NCBI GenBank assembly: GCA_004321905.1
Contig: SCQF01000048.1
Location: forward strand, 27,344-91,343
Length of the DNA stretch: 64,000 nucleotides
Direction: 5' to 3'
Source of the DNA: Verrucomicrobiota bacterium
GTDB lineage: Bacteria > Verrucomicrobiota > Kiritimatiellia > CAIQIC01
Shown here: piece after piece, positions 48,453-58,509 of the stretch
How positions within the stretch are numbered: position 1 is the stretch's first letter
Layout: every line of letters begins with the position of its first letter
Notes under the pieces: generated by a model
Told to the model about the DNA's origin: nothing
The model's database searches: none
What the model saw: the letters and a program-made list of their open reading frames with translations, nothing else
Translations under genes and position numbers: made by a program

Positions 48453-49526
48453 CTACGCATTGAACCGGAAATCAATCACGTCGCCGTCTTGCACGATGTA
48501 TTGCTTGCCTTCCAGCCGCAGCAGCGCCTGCTCGCGGCACGCGGCGTGGCTCTTCAACCGCAGCAGCGGTTCCCACGCCACCGTCTCGGCGCGGATGAAG
48601 CCGCGCTCGATATCCGAATGCACTTTGCCCGCCGCCTGCGGTGCGAGCGTGCCGCGCCGGATCGTCCACGCGCGCACTTCGTCGGGGCCGACGGTAAAGA
48701 AGCTGATGAGTTCCAGCAAGCGATAGGCTGCTTGCACCAGTCGCACACGCGCCGGCTCGGCAATGCCATAGTCCTTGAGAAAACTCGCCTGCGCCTCGGC
48801 ATCGAGTGTGGCGATCTCCGCTTCCAGAGGTGCACAGAAAACCAAGACTTCGAGCTGATGCGCGGCAGCAGCGGCGCGCAACGGATCAAGGCCCTTGCCG
48901 TCGAGGCCGCCTTCGCCCACGTTGGCGATCACCAGCGCGCGCCGCTGTGTGAGAAAACGAAAGCTGCTGATGCGCTTTTCGTCCTCGGCGGAAAATTCCA
49001 GATCGCGTAACGCCTTGCCGGCATCGAGTTGTTCTTTGCAGCGCGCCAGCACCACCCGCTCGGCCTCGTTGCCTTTGATGCCGCGCTTGAGTTCTTGGTC
49101 AATTTTTTCGATGCGCTTCTCAACCTTCTCCATGTCAGCAACGATCAACTCCAGCAACAGCGACTCCAGTTGCTTCGCCGGGTCCGGCGTCTGGCCTTGA
49201 TAATCCATCTCGCCGAACGCTTGCACCACGATGGCGAAGGCATCGGCGTCACCCAGAAACGCGTTGAGTTGGCTAAAGGAATTGCCCTGCCCCGCCGTCG
49301 GCGGCGGCAAAGCGACATCCACGAACGTCACCTCGGCGGGCGTAAACTTCTTCGGCTGAAACAGGTCGCGCAAACCTTCCAACCGCACATCCGGCACCTT
49401 GACGGTACCGAGCCGGTGCGCGCCCTTGACGAAGCAGTGTGGCCCCTGCGGCGTATTCGTCAGCGCATCAAATACCGCCGTTTTCCCTGCGCGCGGCGCG
49501 CCGATCAGATAAAGCATAAGTGGCAC
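48453..49526 (-). CDS. ychF: YchF/Obg-family ATPase
   Basis: LIGAPRAGKTAVFDALT...ALVIANVGEGG...ISFFTVGPDEVRAWTIRRGTLAPQAAGKVHSDIERGFIRAE. Confidence 0.88.
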   Translation of the reverse strand: MPLMLYLIGAPRAGKTAVFDALTNTPQGPHCFVKGAHRLGTVKVPDVRLEGLRDLFQPKKFTPAEVTFVDVALPPPTAGQGNSFSQLNAFLGDADAFAIVVQAFGEMDYQGQTPDPAKQLESLLLELIVADMEKVEKRIEKIDQELKRGIKGNEAERVVLARCKEQLDAGKALRDLEFSAEDEKRISSFRFLTQRRALVIANVGEGGLDGKGLDPLRAAAAAHQLEVLVFCAPLEAEIATLDAEAQASFLKDYGIAEPARVRLVQAAYRLLELISFFTVGPDEVRAWTIRRGTLAPQAAGKVHSDIERGFIRAETVAWEPLLRLKSHAACREQALLRLEGKQYIVQDGDVIDFRFNA

Positions 49527-49595
49527 GATAGTTTCTCCTAAAAAAGCGCGGCGAGACTACACACCACTAACGCTACGGTCAACTTGAACCGCGTT

Positions 49596-49785
49596 ATTCT
49601 GGGGAGCACACGCGCCTCGCGTGTGGCCAACCGCGCCCTCGCGGTCGGCGATCTAGAACAGAATTGCCCACCGGAGCATGAGGCGAGTCGCCTCACGCCG
49701 CACGCGGGGGCGCGTGCGCTCCCCAGACAAAACCAATATTGAAATTCAGGTGCCCGCGGGCGTCGCAAGCGACGCCCCTACGGAA
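49596..49785. repeat. composite REP-like region (CTGGGGAGC...GCTCCCCAG plus GCGTCGCAAGCGACGCCCCTAC)
   Basis: Nested inverted repeats in non-coding sequence. Confidence 0.75.
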
Positions 49786-49851
49786 CAACTTGGCAAGCTT
49801 GCCGAGGAGCAGCTATCGGATTACGCTGTCTCATGTTCATTAAGGATGTTT

Positions 49852-50034
49852 ATGAAGGCTACGCGAGAACTCATTAACCGGATGCGCCAAGCCTCGCAAA
49901 GCAAACAAACACTGCGCGCCGAACTTGCTGCGCTACCTTTTTCCGAAAAACTCAAACTGTTGGAAAAATTGCGTGAGCGCAGCCTGGTGCTGGCTTCTAA
50001 TCCGCTCCGCCGACCAGCATCCCAGCGTAGCTGA
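49852..50034 (+). CDS. small hypothetical protein (orphan antitoxin-like helix protein?)
   Basis: 61-aa frame MKATRELINRMRQASQ...LPFSEKLKLLEKLRERSLVLAS; coding status uncertain. Confidence 0.4.
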   Translation: MKATRELINRMRQASQSKQTLRAELAALPFSEKLKLLEKLRERSLVLASNPLRRPASQRS

Positions 50035-50045
50035 CCGCCAGTTGA

Positions 50046-51866
50046 TCAACTCGGAACTTCTTCGACTGGCTCGGCGGGTTCGGGGCCGTTGTTGAGGCCG
50101 ACGGGTTCGCGGGTTTTGAGCAGCTTGAGCCAGACGCGGACGTTATCCACCACGACCACCGCTACCAACACCAAGATGGCGACACTCAAGCTGACATTGA
50201 GCCAGTTACCCTGCGCCGCGAAGTCACGGATATTCAACACGTCGGCGGAGAGTGTGACGGCCACGAGAAAGACGCAGGGGATGAAGGCGATGAGCGCATA
50301 GCTCTTCTTGCGCGCGACGCGCAGGAGCAGCGTCGTGCCAATCGCCAACGCGAGCGCGGAGAGCGTCTGGTTGGCGGCGCCGAACATCGGCCAGATGGTG
50401 GAGATATTACCGTGGTAGAGCAGATGGCCCCACGCGCCGGAGACAAACGCGCCGGCCAGCAACATGCCGGGCTTCCAATTGACGTCGCGGAACTTCGGCC
50501 ACGCGTAGCCGAGCACATCCTGTAGAATGTAGCGGCCCACGCGCGTACCGGCATCAATCGTGGTCAGGATGAAGAGCGCCTCGAACATGATGATGAACTG
50601 GAACCAGTACTTCATCGAATGCCGCAGCCCTTCGCCGAGGCCGCCGAAGATGTGGGCCATGCCGACCGCGAGCGAGACCGCGCCGCCGGGCCGGTGCGAC
50701 ACGTCGAGACCGACCCACGCACTCAATTGCGCCAAGTCCACAGGCTTGAAGCCGAGTGTGGCGAAAACTTCGGCGCTGGAGTTGATCGCGTAGTAATCCG
50801 CCGGCACGAGCGTGACGGCCGCCAGCAGCGCCATCAGCGAGACGAACGCCTCGGTCAGCATTGCGCCATAGCTGATGAGCGGAAGCTGACTTTCGCGTTC
50901 GATCAGCTTGGGCGTGGTGCCGGAGCCGATCAGCGCGTGGAAGCCGGAGATCGCGCCGCAGGCGATGGTGATGAAGACGTAGGGCCACCACGGGCCTTTG
51001 ATGATCGGGCCGCCGCCGTTGATGAACCCCGTCAAAAACGGCATCTTGATGTCGGGATGGATGAACACGAGGCCCAACGCCAAGGCGAGCACGACGCCGA
51101 TCTTCATGTAGGTGCTCAAGTAGTCGCGCGGCGCGAGCAGCATCCAGACCGGCAGGATGGCCGCGAGGAAACCGTAAATCGGGAGCAAGATCGCAAGCGT
51201 CTTCCGCTCCAACGAGAACCAGTGCCCGCAGCTCGACCCGGCCACCAGCGGGCCGAGGAACACCGCGGCGCAGACCATCGCCACGCCAATCAGCGAGCCG
51301 GAGAGAATCGCGCCGGGCCGCAGCCGGAACATATAGACGCCCACGCCCATCGCAATCGGGATCGTCATGCCGATGGAAAATACGCCCCACGGATTTTGAT
51401 AGAGCGCATTGACCACCGCGACCGCCAAGCCCGCCAACGCAACGATGATGATGAACAAAATGCTCAACGCGGTCATGAACCCGGTGACGCGCCCCACATC
51501 ACGTTTGGCGATGACCGAGAGCGAATGACCGTCGTGGCGCACGGAACCGAACAGGATGATCATGTCGTGGACGCAGCCGGCGAAAACCGAGCCCAGCAGT
51601 ATCCAGAGGAAACCCGGCCCCCAGCCATATTGCGCGGCGAGTGTCGGCCCGATCAGCGGCCCCGCACCGGCGATGGCGGCAAAGTGATGGCCGAAGACGA
51701 CCCACTTGTTGGTCGGCTCATAGTCGCTCCCGTTTTTGAGGCGATAGGCGGGTGTCACATGCGCATCGCTCAACATCAGCACGCGCGCCGCGATGAAGGC
51801 GGCGTAATAACGATAGGCCAGTGCAAAAACGCACAAAGCTACCGTCAGCAAGACCAATGAATTCAT
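50046..51866 (-). CDS. cstA: carbon starvation protein CstA family (pyruvate/peptide transporter)
   Basis: YRLKNGSDYEPTNKWVVFGHHFAAIAGAGPLIGPTLAAQYGWGPGFLWIL. Confidence 0.95.
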   Translation of the reverse strand: MNSLVLLTVALCVFALAYRYYAAFIAARVLMLSDAHVTPAYRLKNGSDYEPTNKWVVFGHHFAAIAGAGPLIGPTLAAQYGWGPGFLWILLGSVFAGCVHDMIILFGSVRHDGHSLSVIAKRDVGRVTGFMTALSILFIIIVALAGLAVAVVNALYQNPWGVFSIGMTIPIAMGVGVYMFRLRPGAILSGSLIGVAMVCAAVFLGPLVAGSSCGHWFSLERKTLAILLPIYGFLAAILPVWMLLAPRDYLSTYMKIGVVLALALGLVFIHPDIKMPFLTGFINGGGPIIKGPWWPYVFITIACGAISGFHALIGSGTTPKLIERESQLPLISYGAMLTEAFVSLMALLAAVTLVPADYYAINSSAEVFATLGFKPVDLAQLSAWVGLDVSHRPGGAVSLAVGMAHIFGGLGEGLRHSMKYWFQFIIMFEALFILTTIDAGTRVGRYILQDVLGYAWPKFRDVNWKPGMLLAGAFVSGAWGHLLYHGNISTIWPMFGAANQTLSALALAIGTTLLLRVARKKSYALIAFIPCVFLVAVTLSADVLNIRDFAAQGNWLNVSLSVAILVLVAVVVVDNVRVWLKLLKTREPVGLNNGPEPAEPVEEVPS

Positions 51867-51931
51867 AGTTCGTTTCCTTCAGCGCGTACGCAAAACCTAT
51901 CGCAAATTGGGCCGATGGCAATGCCCGAACT

Positions 51932-51978
51932 TTTCAAGGTTTGGAAAATAATACTCGCTGGTTTTCCAAACGCTGGAA
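51932..51978. repeat. paired palindromes, 32-bp dyad spacing
   Basis: TTTCAAGGTTTGGAA + TTCCAAACGCTGGAA (51964). Confidence 0.9.
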
Positions 51979-51981
51979 AAG

Positions 51982-53568
51982 TCACCACCGCTTCAACTCA
52001 AAAATCCAGAAGTCACCGCTGAGCGGGAATTTTTCGGCGCGCCAGCCGTCATGTCGCAACGCGGCGACCAGTCCATCCGCCGGCGCGTTGGTCGTGGTGA
52101 TGAAAACGCGGTTGGTCTCCGTATTGCACTTGGAGATGAGGTCGTTCGCGGGCGTGCCCCACCCCGTCATGCCGAGCGGTTGCAGCAATTCAAACCGCAC
52201 ATCGGGCCGCTGGTCGTAGTGCTGCTGCACAAATTGCGCCTGATAGAAAATGGCGACATCATCCAACACCAACGCGCGCGGTGGCAGTTTTTCAAACAGA
52301 CGGTGAATACATTCCTCGACCGTGCCGTGGTCGTGGCCCACCGTGTCGGTGTAGAGGCCTACGAGATCATAGCGACCGGCATAGGCAACCTGCGCCGCGT
52401 GATAGCGGCGGCTCCAGTAGCCGGAATCAGCCGCAACCCAGCAGGAAATTTGCGGATAGATCAGCGGGGGCAACAGCACGCTTATCCCCAGCAGGGTGCC
52501 AACGGCGAAGCGGCCAACTTGATTGAATTTTTGCCAACCCCACGCCGCGCCGAGCGCACCGAGCACGGCGAGGCAGACGAACAACTCCAGATAGAACGCA
52601 AATTGATCCCACGTTTCATAGCCGATAAAAAATGCGAGGTTGGTCGCCATCACCGCGACTAAAAACATGGCGAAACCGCGTAGGTAGGGCGACGCCTCTG
52701 GCGGAGCCGCAAGGCCCACGGCTCGGTGGGACGCCTCGCCCCACCACCTAATGATTGGAATCCAACCTAAGAGAATGAAAATCAGGAACGGCGACGGAAA
52801 CTGCTGGAACATCCAATCAACCAGCCGCGTCAAAGCGCGTACCCAGTCATACTTGAACATGATCGTGGTGAATCCGCCACCCACGGCCCAATGCAGCGTG
52901 TCTTGCCAATTTTCACTGCGCAACAAATCTCTCACGAGTATGGCTAAGAACGGTGCGGAGCCAAGCAGGTAGAGCGCCAAACCACGCCAGAGCAACGACC
53001 AGCGGCGGCCCGCCCACCGCGGCGCACTGGCGAGATAGAACACAGCCAAGCCGATGGCCAGCGCGCCGTTTTGCAGGTGATTGAACATTGCCAAGCCGGC
53101 GAGAAAACACATCCCATACCAACGGCGCGGCGACTCTTCCGCGCGCACGGCCAGCAGGAGGCAACCGACCAGCATCGCATTGCTCAACGCATAATTTTCC
53201 ACAATCGTGCTGTGCCACCAGAGCGAGTGCGAGACCATGAGCACCAGCGCGCCGAGCACGGCGACGGCGCGCGGAACCGCAAGCGCCCGAAGCAGCGCGT
53301 GAAACAAACCAATCACCACCGCGCCGCAAAAAACGGAAACAAGGTTGCCCTTTAGCGCCAGATTATCGAGTGGCACTTGCTGGAAAAGCCAACCGAGTAG
53401 TTGCGTCAGATTGTGACTACAGACGTTGCTGCTGATCTCGGCGTTGCGCATCGCATCAATCAGGATCGCGGAATCCGGCAGCAGCAGATGATGCGACACC
53501 GTCGCGCCATAGAAAAGCAACGCCACTCCTGTAAACAACAATGATTCAAATTTTTGAAGCGTATCCAT
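51982..53568 (-). CDS. polytopic membrane protein, DUF2723/GT-C glycosyltransferase-like
   Basis: Multiple TM segments; MVSHSLWWHSTIVENYALSNAM typical of DUF2723-type GT-C proteins. Confidence 0.65.
   Translation of the reverse strand: MDTLQKFESLLFTGVALLFYGATVSHHLLLPDSAILIDAMRNAEISSNVCSHNLTQLLGWLFQQVPLDNLALKGNLVSVFCGAVVIGLFHALLRALAVPRAVAVLGALVLMVSHSLWWHSTIVENYALSNAMLVGCLLLAVRAEESPRRWYGMCFLAGLAMFNHLQNGALAIGLAVFYLASAPRWAGRRWSLLWRGLALYLLGSAPFLAILVRDLLRSENWQDTLHWAVGGGFTTIMFKYDWVRALTRLVDWMFQQFPSPFLIFILLGWIPIIRWWGEASHRAVGLAAPPEASPYLRGFAMFLVAVMATNLAFFIGYETWDQFAFYLELFVCLAVLGALGAAWGWQKFNQVGRFAVGTLLGISVLLPPLIYPQISCWVAADSGYWSRRYHAAQVAYAGRYDLVGLYTDTVGHDHGTVEECIHRLFEKLPPRALVLDDVAIFYQAQFVQQHYDQRPDVRFELLQPLGMTGWGTPANDLISKCNTETNRVFITTTNAPADGLVAALRHDGWRAEKFPLSGDFWIFELKRW
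52683..52748. repeat. REP-like element embedded in CDS
   Basis: GGTAGGGCGACGCCTCTGGCGG...GGTGGGACGCCTCGCCCCACC. Confidence 0.75.
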
Positions 53569-53582
53569 CTCGTATTGCTCTT

Positions 53583-53660
53583 AACCACATTAATTTTGCG
53601 CAAAGAACGCAAAGCCCGCCAAGGTTCCCCTTTGCGATCTTAGCGTCCTCCGCGCGAAAC
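53583..53660. repeat. degenerate AACGCAAAG/CTTTGCG inverted repeat upstream of DUF2723-like gene
   Basis: GCGCAAAGAACGCAAAGCCCGCCAAGG...CCTTTGCGATCTTAGCG. Confidence 0.6.
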
Positions 53661-53667
53661 TCTTCTT

Positions 53668-54645
53668 CTAACCTTCAACCTGCCCAACCTCGAAGCCGGC
53701 TTGTGTCAACATTTCCACATCGCGATTGCTTCCCTGCCCCAGCGTGGTCAGATAGCCCTGCGTGAAAATTGAATTCGCCGGATAGAGCGCCAGCGGCTGC
53801 ATCGCACCCAGCACCGCCTCGCGGCCACCGGCGGCGCGCACTTCGGCGCGCGGATTCACCAAGCGAAACATCGCCAGCGCTTTCAAGCCCTCGGCAGGCG
53901 TCATGACCTTGCGTCCCGCGAGCGGCGTGCCGGCGCGCGGATTGAACAAATTGACCGGCATCGCCTCGACTTCCAGTTCGCGCAAGGTCAGCGCCAAATC
54001 CACGCGATCTTCCAGCGTCTCGCCCATACCCAGCAGACCACCGCAACACGCTTCCAGCCCCGCCGCACGCGCCCGGCGGACAGTGGCCACGCGTTCGTCC
54101 CACGTGTGCGTCGTGCAAATCTCTGGGAAAAAACGCCGCGAGCTTTCGAGGTTGTGATTATAGCGCTTGACGCCCGCCGCTTTGAGCCGCTGCGCCTGTT
54201 CGTCGGTCAGCGTACCGAGCGAAACACAGAGCCGCACCTTGAGTTCCTTCGTGATCCGCTCCGCCGCGAGGCAAACGGTATCCATCACGCGCGGCGAAGG
54301 GCCGCGGCCCGCCGTCACCATGCAATACTTCACCGCGCCCGCGCGCGCCGCCTCCTGCGCGCCCGCAAACAACTCATCAGCCGACTGCATCACATAGCGC
54401 TCGATCGGCGCCGTGGAAACCGACGACTGACTGCAATAGGCGCAATCCTCGCTGCAATTACCGCTCTTCGCATTCCGAATCAGATGCAAGTTGACTTTGC
54501 GTCCAAAATATTTACGCCGGACGCGAAACGCCGCATCGAGCACCGCCAAAAGTTCGTCATCCGGCGCGTTCAGCACCACCAACGCGTCTTCGCGCGTCAC
54601 CGCGCGCCCCGCCAACACATCATCCGCCAGTTTGTTCCAGTTCAT
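53668..54645 (-). CDS. bioB: biotin synthase
   Basis: NLHLIRNAKSGNCSEDCAYCSQSS...RYNHNLESSRRFFPEICTTHTWDERV...NPRAGTPL. Confidence 0.95.
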   Translation of the reverse strand: MNWNKLADDVLAGRAVTREDALVVLNAPDDELLAVLDAAFRVRRKYFGRKVNLHLIRNAKSGNCSEDCAYCSQSSVSTAPIERYVMQSADELFAGAQEAARAGAVKYCMVTAGRGPSPRVMDTVCLAAERITKELKVRLCVSLGTLTDEQAQRLKAAGVKRYNHNLESSRRFFPEICTTHTWDERVATVRRARAAGLEACCGGLLGMGETLEDRVDLALTLRELEVEAMPVNLFNPRAGTPLAGRKVMTPAEGLKALAMFRLVNPRAEVRAAGGREAVLGAMQPLALYPANSIFTQGYLTTLGQGSNRDVEMLTQAGFEVGQVEG

Positions 54646-57600
54646 GGTTCCGTGATCCTCTTGTAATATTTCGCCGCGTGATCGGAAAGTTTCTTTTGCC
54701 GAATCTGCTCGGTGATTTTTTTCATCGCCGCCGGGTCGGTGGGTTTCAGCTTACCGCCGCTGGCCGATTTTTCCAAAGCTTGGAAACCGAAAGCACCTGT
54801 TTTTCCAAGGCTTGGAAACTCGCGCACGACCACGCCAAGCACCATTGCCACCAACAGGAGAAAAACCCATTCACGCGACAACAAACGCTTGGCGCTGGAT
54901 TCCCTGTTCGGCACAGCAACCGCCCGGCGGCAGCGGTCGCACTGCAAACAATCGAGATCGCGGTGGTGCCGCACGCCGTAGTCGCACAAGCCGGGTGCGG
55001 TTTGCGGTGCGAGACGATGGAACGGACGCCACGCACCGAGCCACCCCAAAAACGCACCGGTCGGACACAAATTGCGGCACCAGAAGCGACCGAAGAAAAT
55101 TGAAGCGATCAGCACGGCCACGGCTAAAAACAAAATCGGTTTTTCGGCGAAGCCGCTAAAAATCGTCGCCAGTGGATCGGCGCGCTGCACCGGTTCGGCA
55201 AGCCCCAAGCCAATCGCCAGCGCGGCGGCGGCCAGCAGTGCGAACTTCAGCCAGCGCGTCCAACGCCAGACATGCTTGCGCGGATCAAGCTGCCAACGGC
55301 GCGGCCAAAGCAGCCTGGCAAATTCCTGCGCCGCGCCAAAGGGGCAGAGCCAACCGCAGTAATAGTTGCCGAACAATGCGACCAGCAGCGGCACGGCGAC
55401 CGCCAACAGAAACGGCGTACTCAAAGCTGGCGGCGGCAACTCACCGCGCAGTAGCAGCGCCAAATGATGCAGTGAATATTGCGCGTTGAGATGGAAGCCG
55501 ACAAAACCCAGTACGATCGCCAGCCAGAGCCAGCGCACCGCCGCGAGCGTGCGACGCGGCCACCAACGCAAAATCAGCGGCACCAGTAAAACCACGCCGA
55601 GCAAACCATCGCACCAAAATAACGCCGACGAGGCGGACGCGCGACCGGCAGGCGGTTGGTATAAAATTTTCTCCGCGAAAGCCGGCCCAGCCTGCCGCAG
55701 CGTTTGTAAAATCGCCCGTGTGGTATAGGTCGCGCCGCTTACGGCATCCACATGGGCGAGCGCATTGGAACTCGTCAGCGAGCGCGTCTTGAACTTTTCC
55801 AGCCACGGCGCGATGCGCTGCACATAGGACGGGGTTTCGTGACTATGGATAAGACGAAAATCGGTCAGCGTGCCATCGGCGCGCAACAACAACGCGAACC
55901 GTATCGCACCGCCGTAGCCGTTGACCGGTTTGGCCAAGAGATCGGAATTGACGAGATAGGAAACTTGTTCGCTGCGATGCAAAATCAAAAACGGGCGCTC
56001 AACGCCATCGGGTGCGGCCAGCAGTTGTGGTTCGATTTTGGCATCGGGCGCCAGCTCATGCGCCAGCGCGGTGAGTTCGGAAGCATCCGTCGCCTGACTG
56101 CGCGTGCGAACCTCTTGGAGGTGCCGTGCATACCATGCCGCGACGAGCCACCAGAGCAACAGCCCCACGACTACATAGCCGATCCGCCGCATCATTCGAT
56201 CAGCAGCGTCGCTCTGGGCGGGGATGGGACGCGTCTGCGCCCGCGGCACAACGGCGAGAAAATTGAGCGCGACAAAGCCCAATAGCAGGTAGAGCGTGCC
56301 ACTAATGCCGAGCAATGGCAGCAAGACGATACCGGCGAGTAAACCGCCCATTGCGCCACCGAGATTATCCAGCGACTCCACCGCCGCCCCGGATGCCGTC
56401 GCCGTGGCGCCGCCCGACTGCAGACGCGCCACCGCCAGCGGGACATAGAGGCCTTGGAAACAACCGGCTAAAAAAAACAGTCCCCAAAAACTATGTGTTG
56501 TGAACACTCCGCACCACTGAGCAACGGCCAGCAGCAGACCGAGGTGCGCCAGTAACGTCAGCAGCAGCAGCCCGCGCACTCGCTCGGGCCAACGTCCACT
56601 CAAGGCCGCGCCGCCGCAACCGCCCAGCGTCAGCCCCAGCATGAACAGCGCGGCGATCAGGCCGACGTGCAAAAAAAGCGCACCGAAGCGGAATTGATAG
56701 AGCGCCATCAGCAACAGACTCGTCGCCATGCCAACCAAACCCGTATTAAAAAGCAACAGACACGGCTCGAACGCGCTGGTCGCCAATACGGTGCGCGGCC
56801 CCGGTGGACGCCGGACAAAAATTAGGCGCAGTGCGGCGACCAACAACAAGGCCCATAACGATACCGGACCGAGCCACGCGCGTCCAAACTCCATCAAAAA
56901 CTGTGCCGGCAAATTCCAACCCGCTTGTTTACCCAACAGCAGAAGGTTAAACACCAGCGCCAACGGACGATCGTCGGTGTTGATGAGCGCCGGCGCGCCG
57001 AGCCGCGCGACAGCGGCACGATAGGCGCGCCACTGAAAGCGAATCCGATCGCCCGGCATCGCCGCCAACAGACCTTCCAACGGATAAATTTTCTCTGCGC
57101 CGGGGATGGCCATCCAGCGCTGGCCCAGCTCCCACGCATCCTGACTCACCGGTGCGGCGGCGGAAGCAAAGAACCAGCTTTCGTCGCCGGGTTTCATCGC
57201 CAGCCGCGGAAACACGCGATTGAGCGTTGCAAAACAGGACGCGCCCAAATGCACCAACTCGCCACCGAGAAAATTTTCGCCACCCGCCACGCGCACACCG
57301 ACCACCCCATTCGTCGGCAACCGCGTTTTTAACAGCCGGAAAAATTCTTCCGTCAGATAGCGATTAGCGACGAGCGTGGTCGCGTCGGGCACATTGAGCA
57401 GCGCGGCATCGAATTCTTCAGGATCGCGCTGCAAGTGAACCCGTACGTCATCCACCGGCGCATAAAACCGCGTATCGTTCATCCGCAACTCTGAAGGCAA
57501 CGCCGCCAGCACGTGTTGCGGATAGGCCGGGTCGGGATGCAGCCAGACGACGCGCTCGATCTGCGGCAAGAGCAACAGCCGTCGCACCATCGCCAACGCA

Positions 57601-58490
57601 TCCGGCCCAATCAACAGGACGCGCCGCGCCTGCGGCTGCTGCGCGAGCAAAAGCGCGATGCGTTCAGAAGCTGGTTCGTCATTGGGCAAGGTTTCGACCA
57701 CGCTCTCGCCGGCAACAACGTGAAATTGGCCGCGCGCACTACCGCAAAGATAGCGCGCCTGCGGCGTAGTAAACGCGCCCTGAAAAGATGCCGTCGGCAA
57801 CAACCGCTGCCAACGCATCAGATCATGCGCATGCAACCAAGCGCGTCCGTAACCCAACCATACCGCGGCAACGAGTAACACGGCGGCGAACAACAATAAA
57901 CCGCGTCCAAGCATGGCGCGACGCGGCGCGATGGCGAGCAACAACACCGCCGCGCAGATCAGGAATGCCGATTCCTCGGCCCAGCCGGCGGCGAGCCAAA
58001 GCGTGATGGCCACGCCGCCCACCGCGCTGCCCAGCGCTTCCCAGACATAGACGCGCGCCACCGGCAACGTCGGCTCACGGCAGGCGAGCGTGAACAAAAA
58101 GCCGGTGACGAAACTCACCGGCGCATTGGCCAGTCCCGCAATACCGAGCATCGGCAGCCACGGAAAGATTTCATAGGCGGCAACGCCGGTCAGCCCGCGC
58201 GCCTGCAGCAGCAAAGTTTGCTGCAGCAGAAACGCCGGCACATAGAGCAAGAGCAACAAATCGAAGCGCGCCGCGAATTTGTCCAGCCACATGCCACGTC
58301 CACGACCGCACAGCGCGCCGAGCGCGATCCAGCTCAGCCACGCACAGAAAAATAGGCCCAGCGCAAATTCGTGGCCCTCGAAAACCGTCAGGAAAGTTCG
58401 CAGCAGTAGCGTCTGCGATGCGAGCGCAAAAAAACCGAGCGCGAAAAGCGCGCCCTGTTGCGACCAACATTGCAATCGCACGGAAGACAT
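54642..58490 (-). CDS. giant fusion: MFS/spermidine-synthase-like membrane region + FMN-binding domain + NosR/NapH-like 4Fe-4S membrane region
   Basis: N-term polytopic; middle DAVSGATYTTRAILQTL (flavinylation-type motif); C-term NYYCGWLCPFGAAQEF, GRFWCRNLCPTGAFLG, CLQCDRCRR; ATGA overlap with bioB. Confidence 0.8.
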   Translation of the reverse strand: MSSVRLQCWSQQGALFALGFFALASQTLLLRTFLTVFEGHEFALGLFFCAWLSWIALGALCGRGRGMWLDKFAARFDLLLLLYVPAFLLQQTLLLQARGLTGVAAYEIFPWLPMLGIAGLANAPVSFVTGFLFTLACREPTLPVARVYVWEALGSAVGGVAITLWLAAGWAEESAFLICAAVLLLAIAPRRAMLGRGLLLFAAVLLVAAVWLGYGRAWLHAHDLMRWQRLLPTASFQGAFTTPQARYLCGSARGQFHVVAGESVVETLPNDEPASERIALLLAQQPQARRVLLIGPDALAMVRRLLLLPQIERVVWLHPDPAYPQHVLAALPSELRMNDTRFYAPVDDVRVHLQRDPEEFDAALLNVPDATTLVANRYLTEEFFRLLKTRLPTNGVVGVRVAGGENFLGGELVHLGASCFATLNRVFPRLAMKPGDESWFFASAAAPVSQDAWELGQRWMAIPGAEKIYPLEGLLAAMPGDRIRFQWRAYRAAVARLGAPALINTDDRPLALVFNLLLLGKQAGWNLPAQFLMEFGRAWLGPVSLWALLLVAALRLIFVRRPPGPRTVLATSAFEPCLLLFNTGLVGMATSLLLMALYQFRFGALFLHVGLIAALFMLGLTLGGCGGAALSGRWPERVRGLLLLTLLAHLGLLLAVAQWCGVFTTHSFWGLFFLAGCFQGLYVPLAVARLQSGGATATASGAAVESLDNLGGAMGGLLAGIVLLPLLGISGTLYLLLGFVALNFLAVVPRAQTRPIPAQSDAADRMMRRIGYVVVGLLLWWLVAAWYARHLQEVRTRSQATDASELTALAHELAPDAKIEPQLLAAPDGVERPFLILHRSEQVSYLVNSDLLAKPVNGYGGAIRFALLLRADGTLTDFRLIHSHETPSYVQRIAPWLEKFKTRSLTSSNALAHVDAVSGATYTTRAILQTLRQAGPAFAEKILYQPPAGRASASSALFWCDGLLGVVLLVPLILRWWPRRTLAAVRWLWLAIVLGFVGFHLNAQYSLHHLALLLRGELPPPALSTPFLLAVAVPLLVALFGNYYCGWLCPFGAAQEFARLLWPRRWQLDPRKHVWRWTRWLKFALLAAAALAIGLGLAEPVQRADPLATIFSGFAEKPILFLAVAVLIASIFFGRFWCRNLCPTGAFLGWLGAWRPFHRLAPQTAPGLCDYGVRHHRDLDCLQCDRCRRAVAVPNRESSAKRLLSREWVFLLLVAMVLGVVVREFPSLGKTGAFGFQALEKSASGGKLKPTDPAAMKKITEQIRQKKLSDHAAKYYKRITEP
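54771..54817. repeat. paired palindromes, 32-bp dyad spacing, inside CDS
   Basis: TTCCAAAGCTTGGAA + TTCCAAGGCTTGGAA (54803). Confidence 0.95.
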
Positions 58491-58509
58491 GGGGAGAAGT
58501 ATACCCGGT

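Noticed and set aside
49678-49851. N-terminal extension of the 118-aa ORF upstream of 49852
   Set aside because: Encoded entirely by REP-like hairpin sequence; a downstream ATG is more plausible.
50619-51860. 413-aa plus-strand ORF antisense to cstA
   Set aside because: Arg/His/Gln-rich shadow frame; CstA on the other strand is unambiguous.
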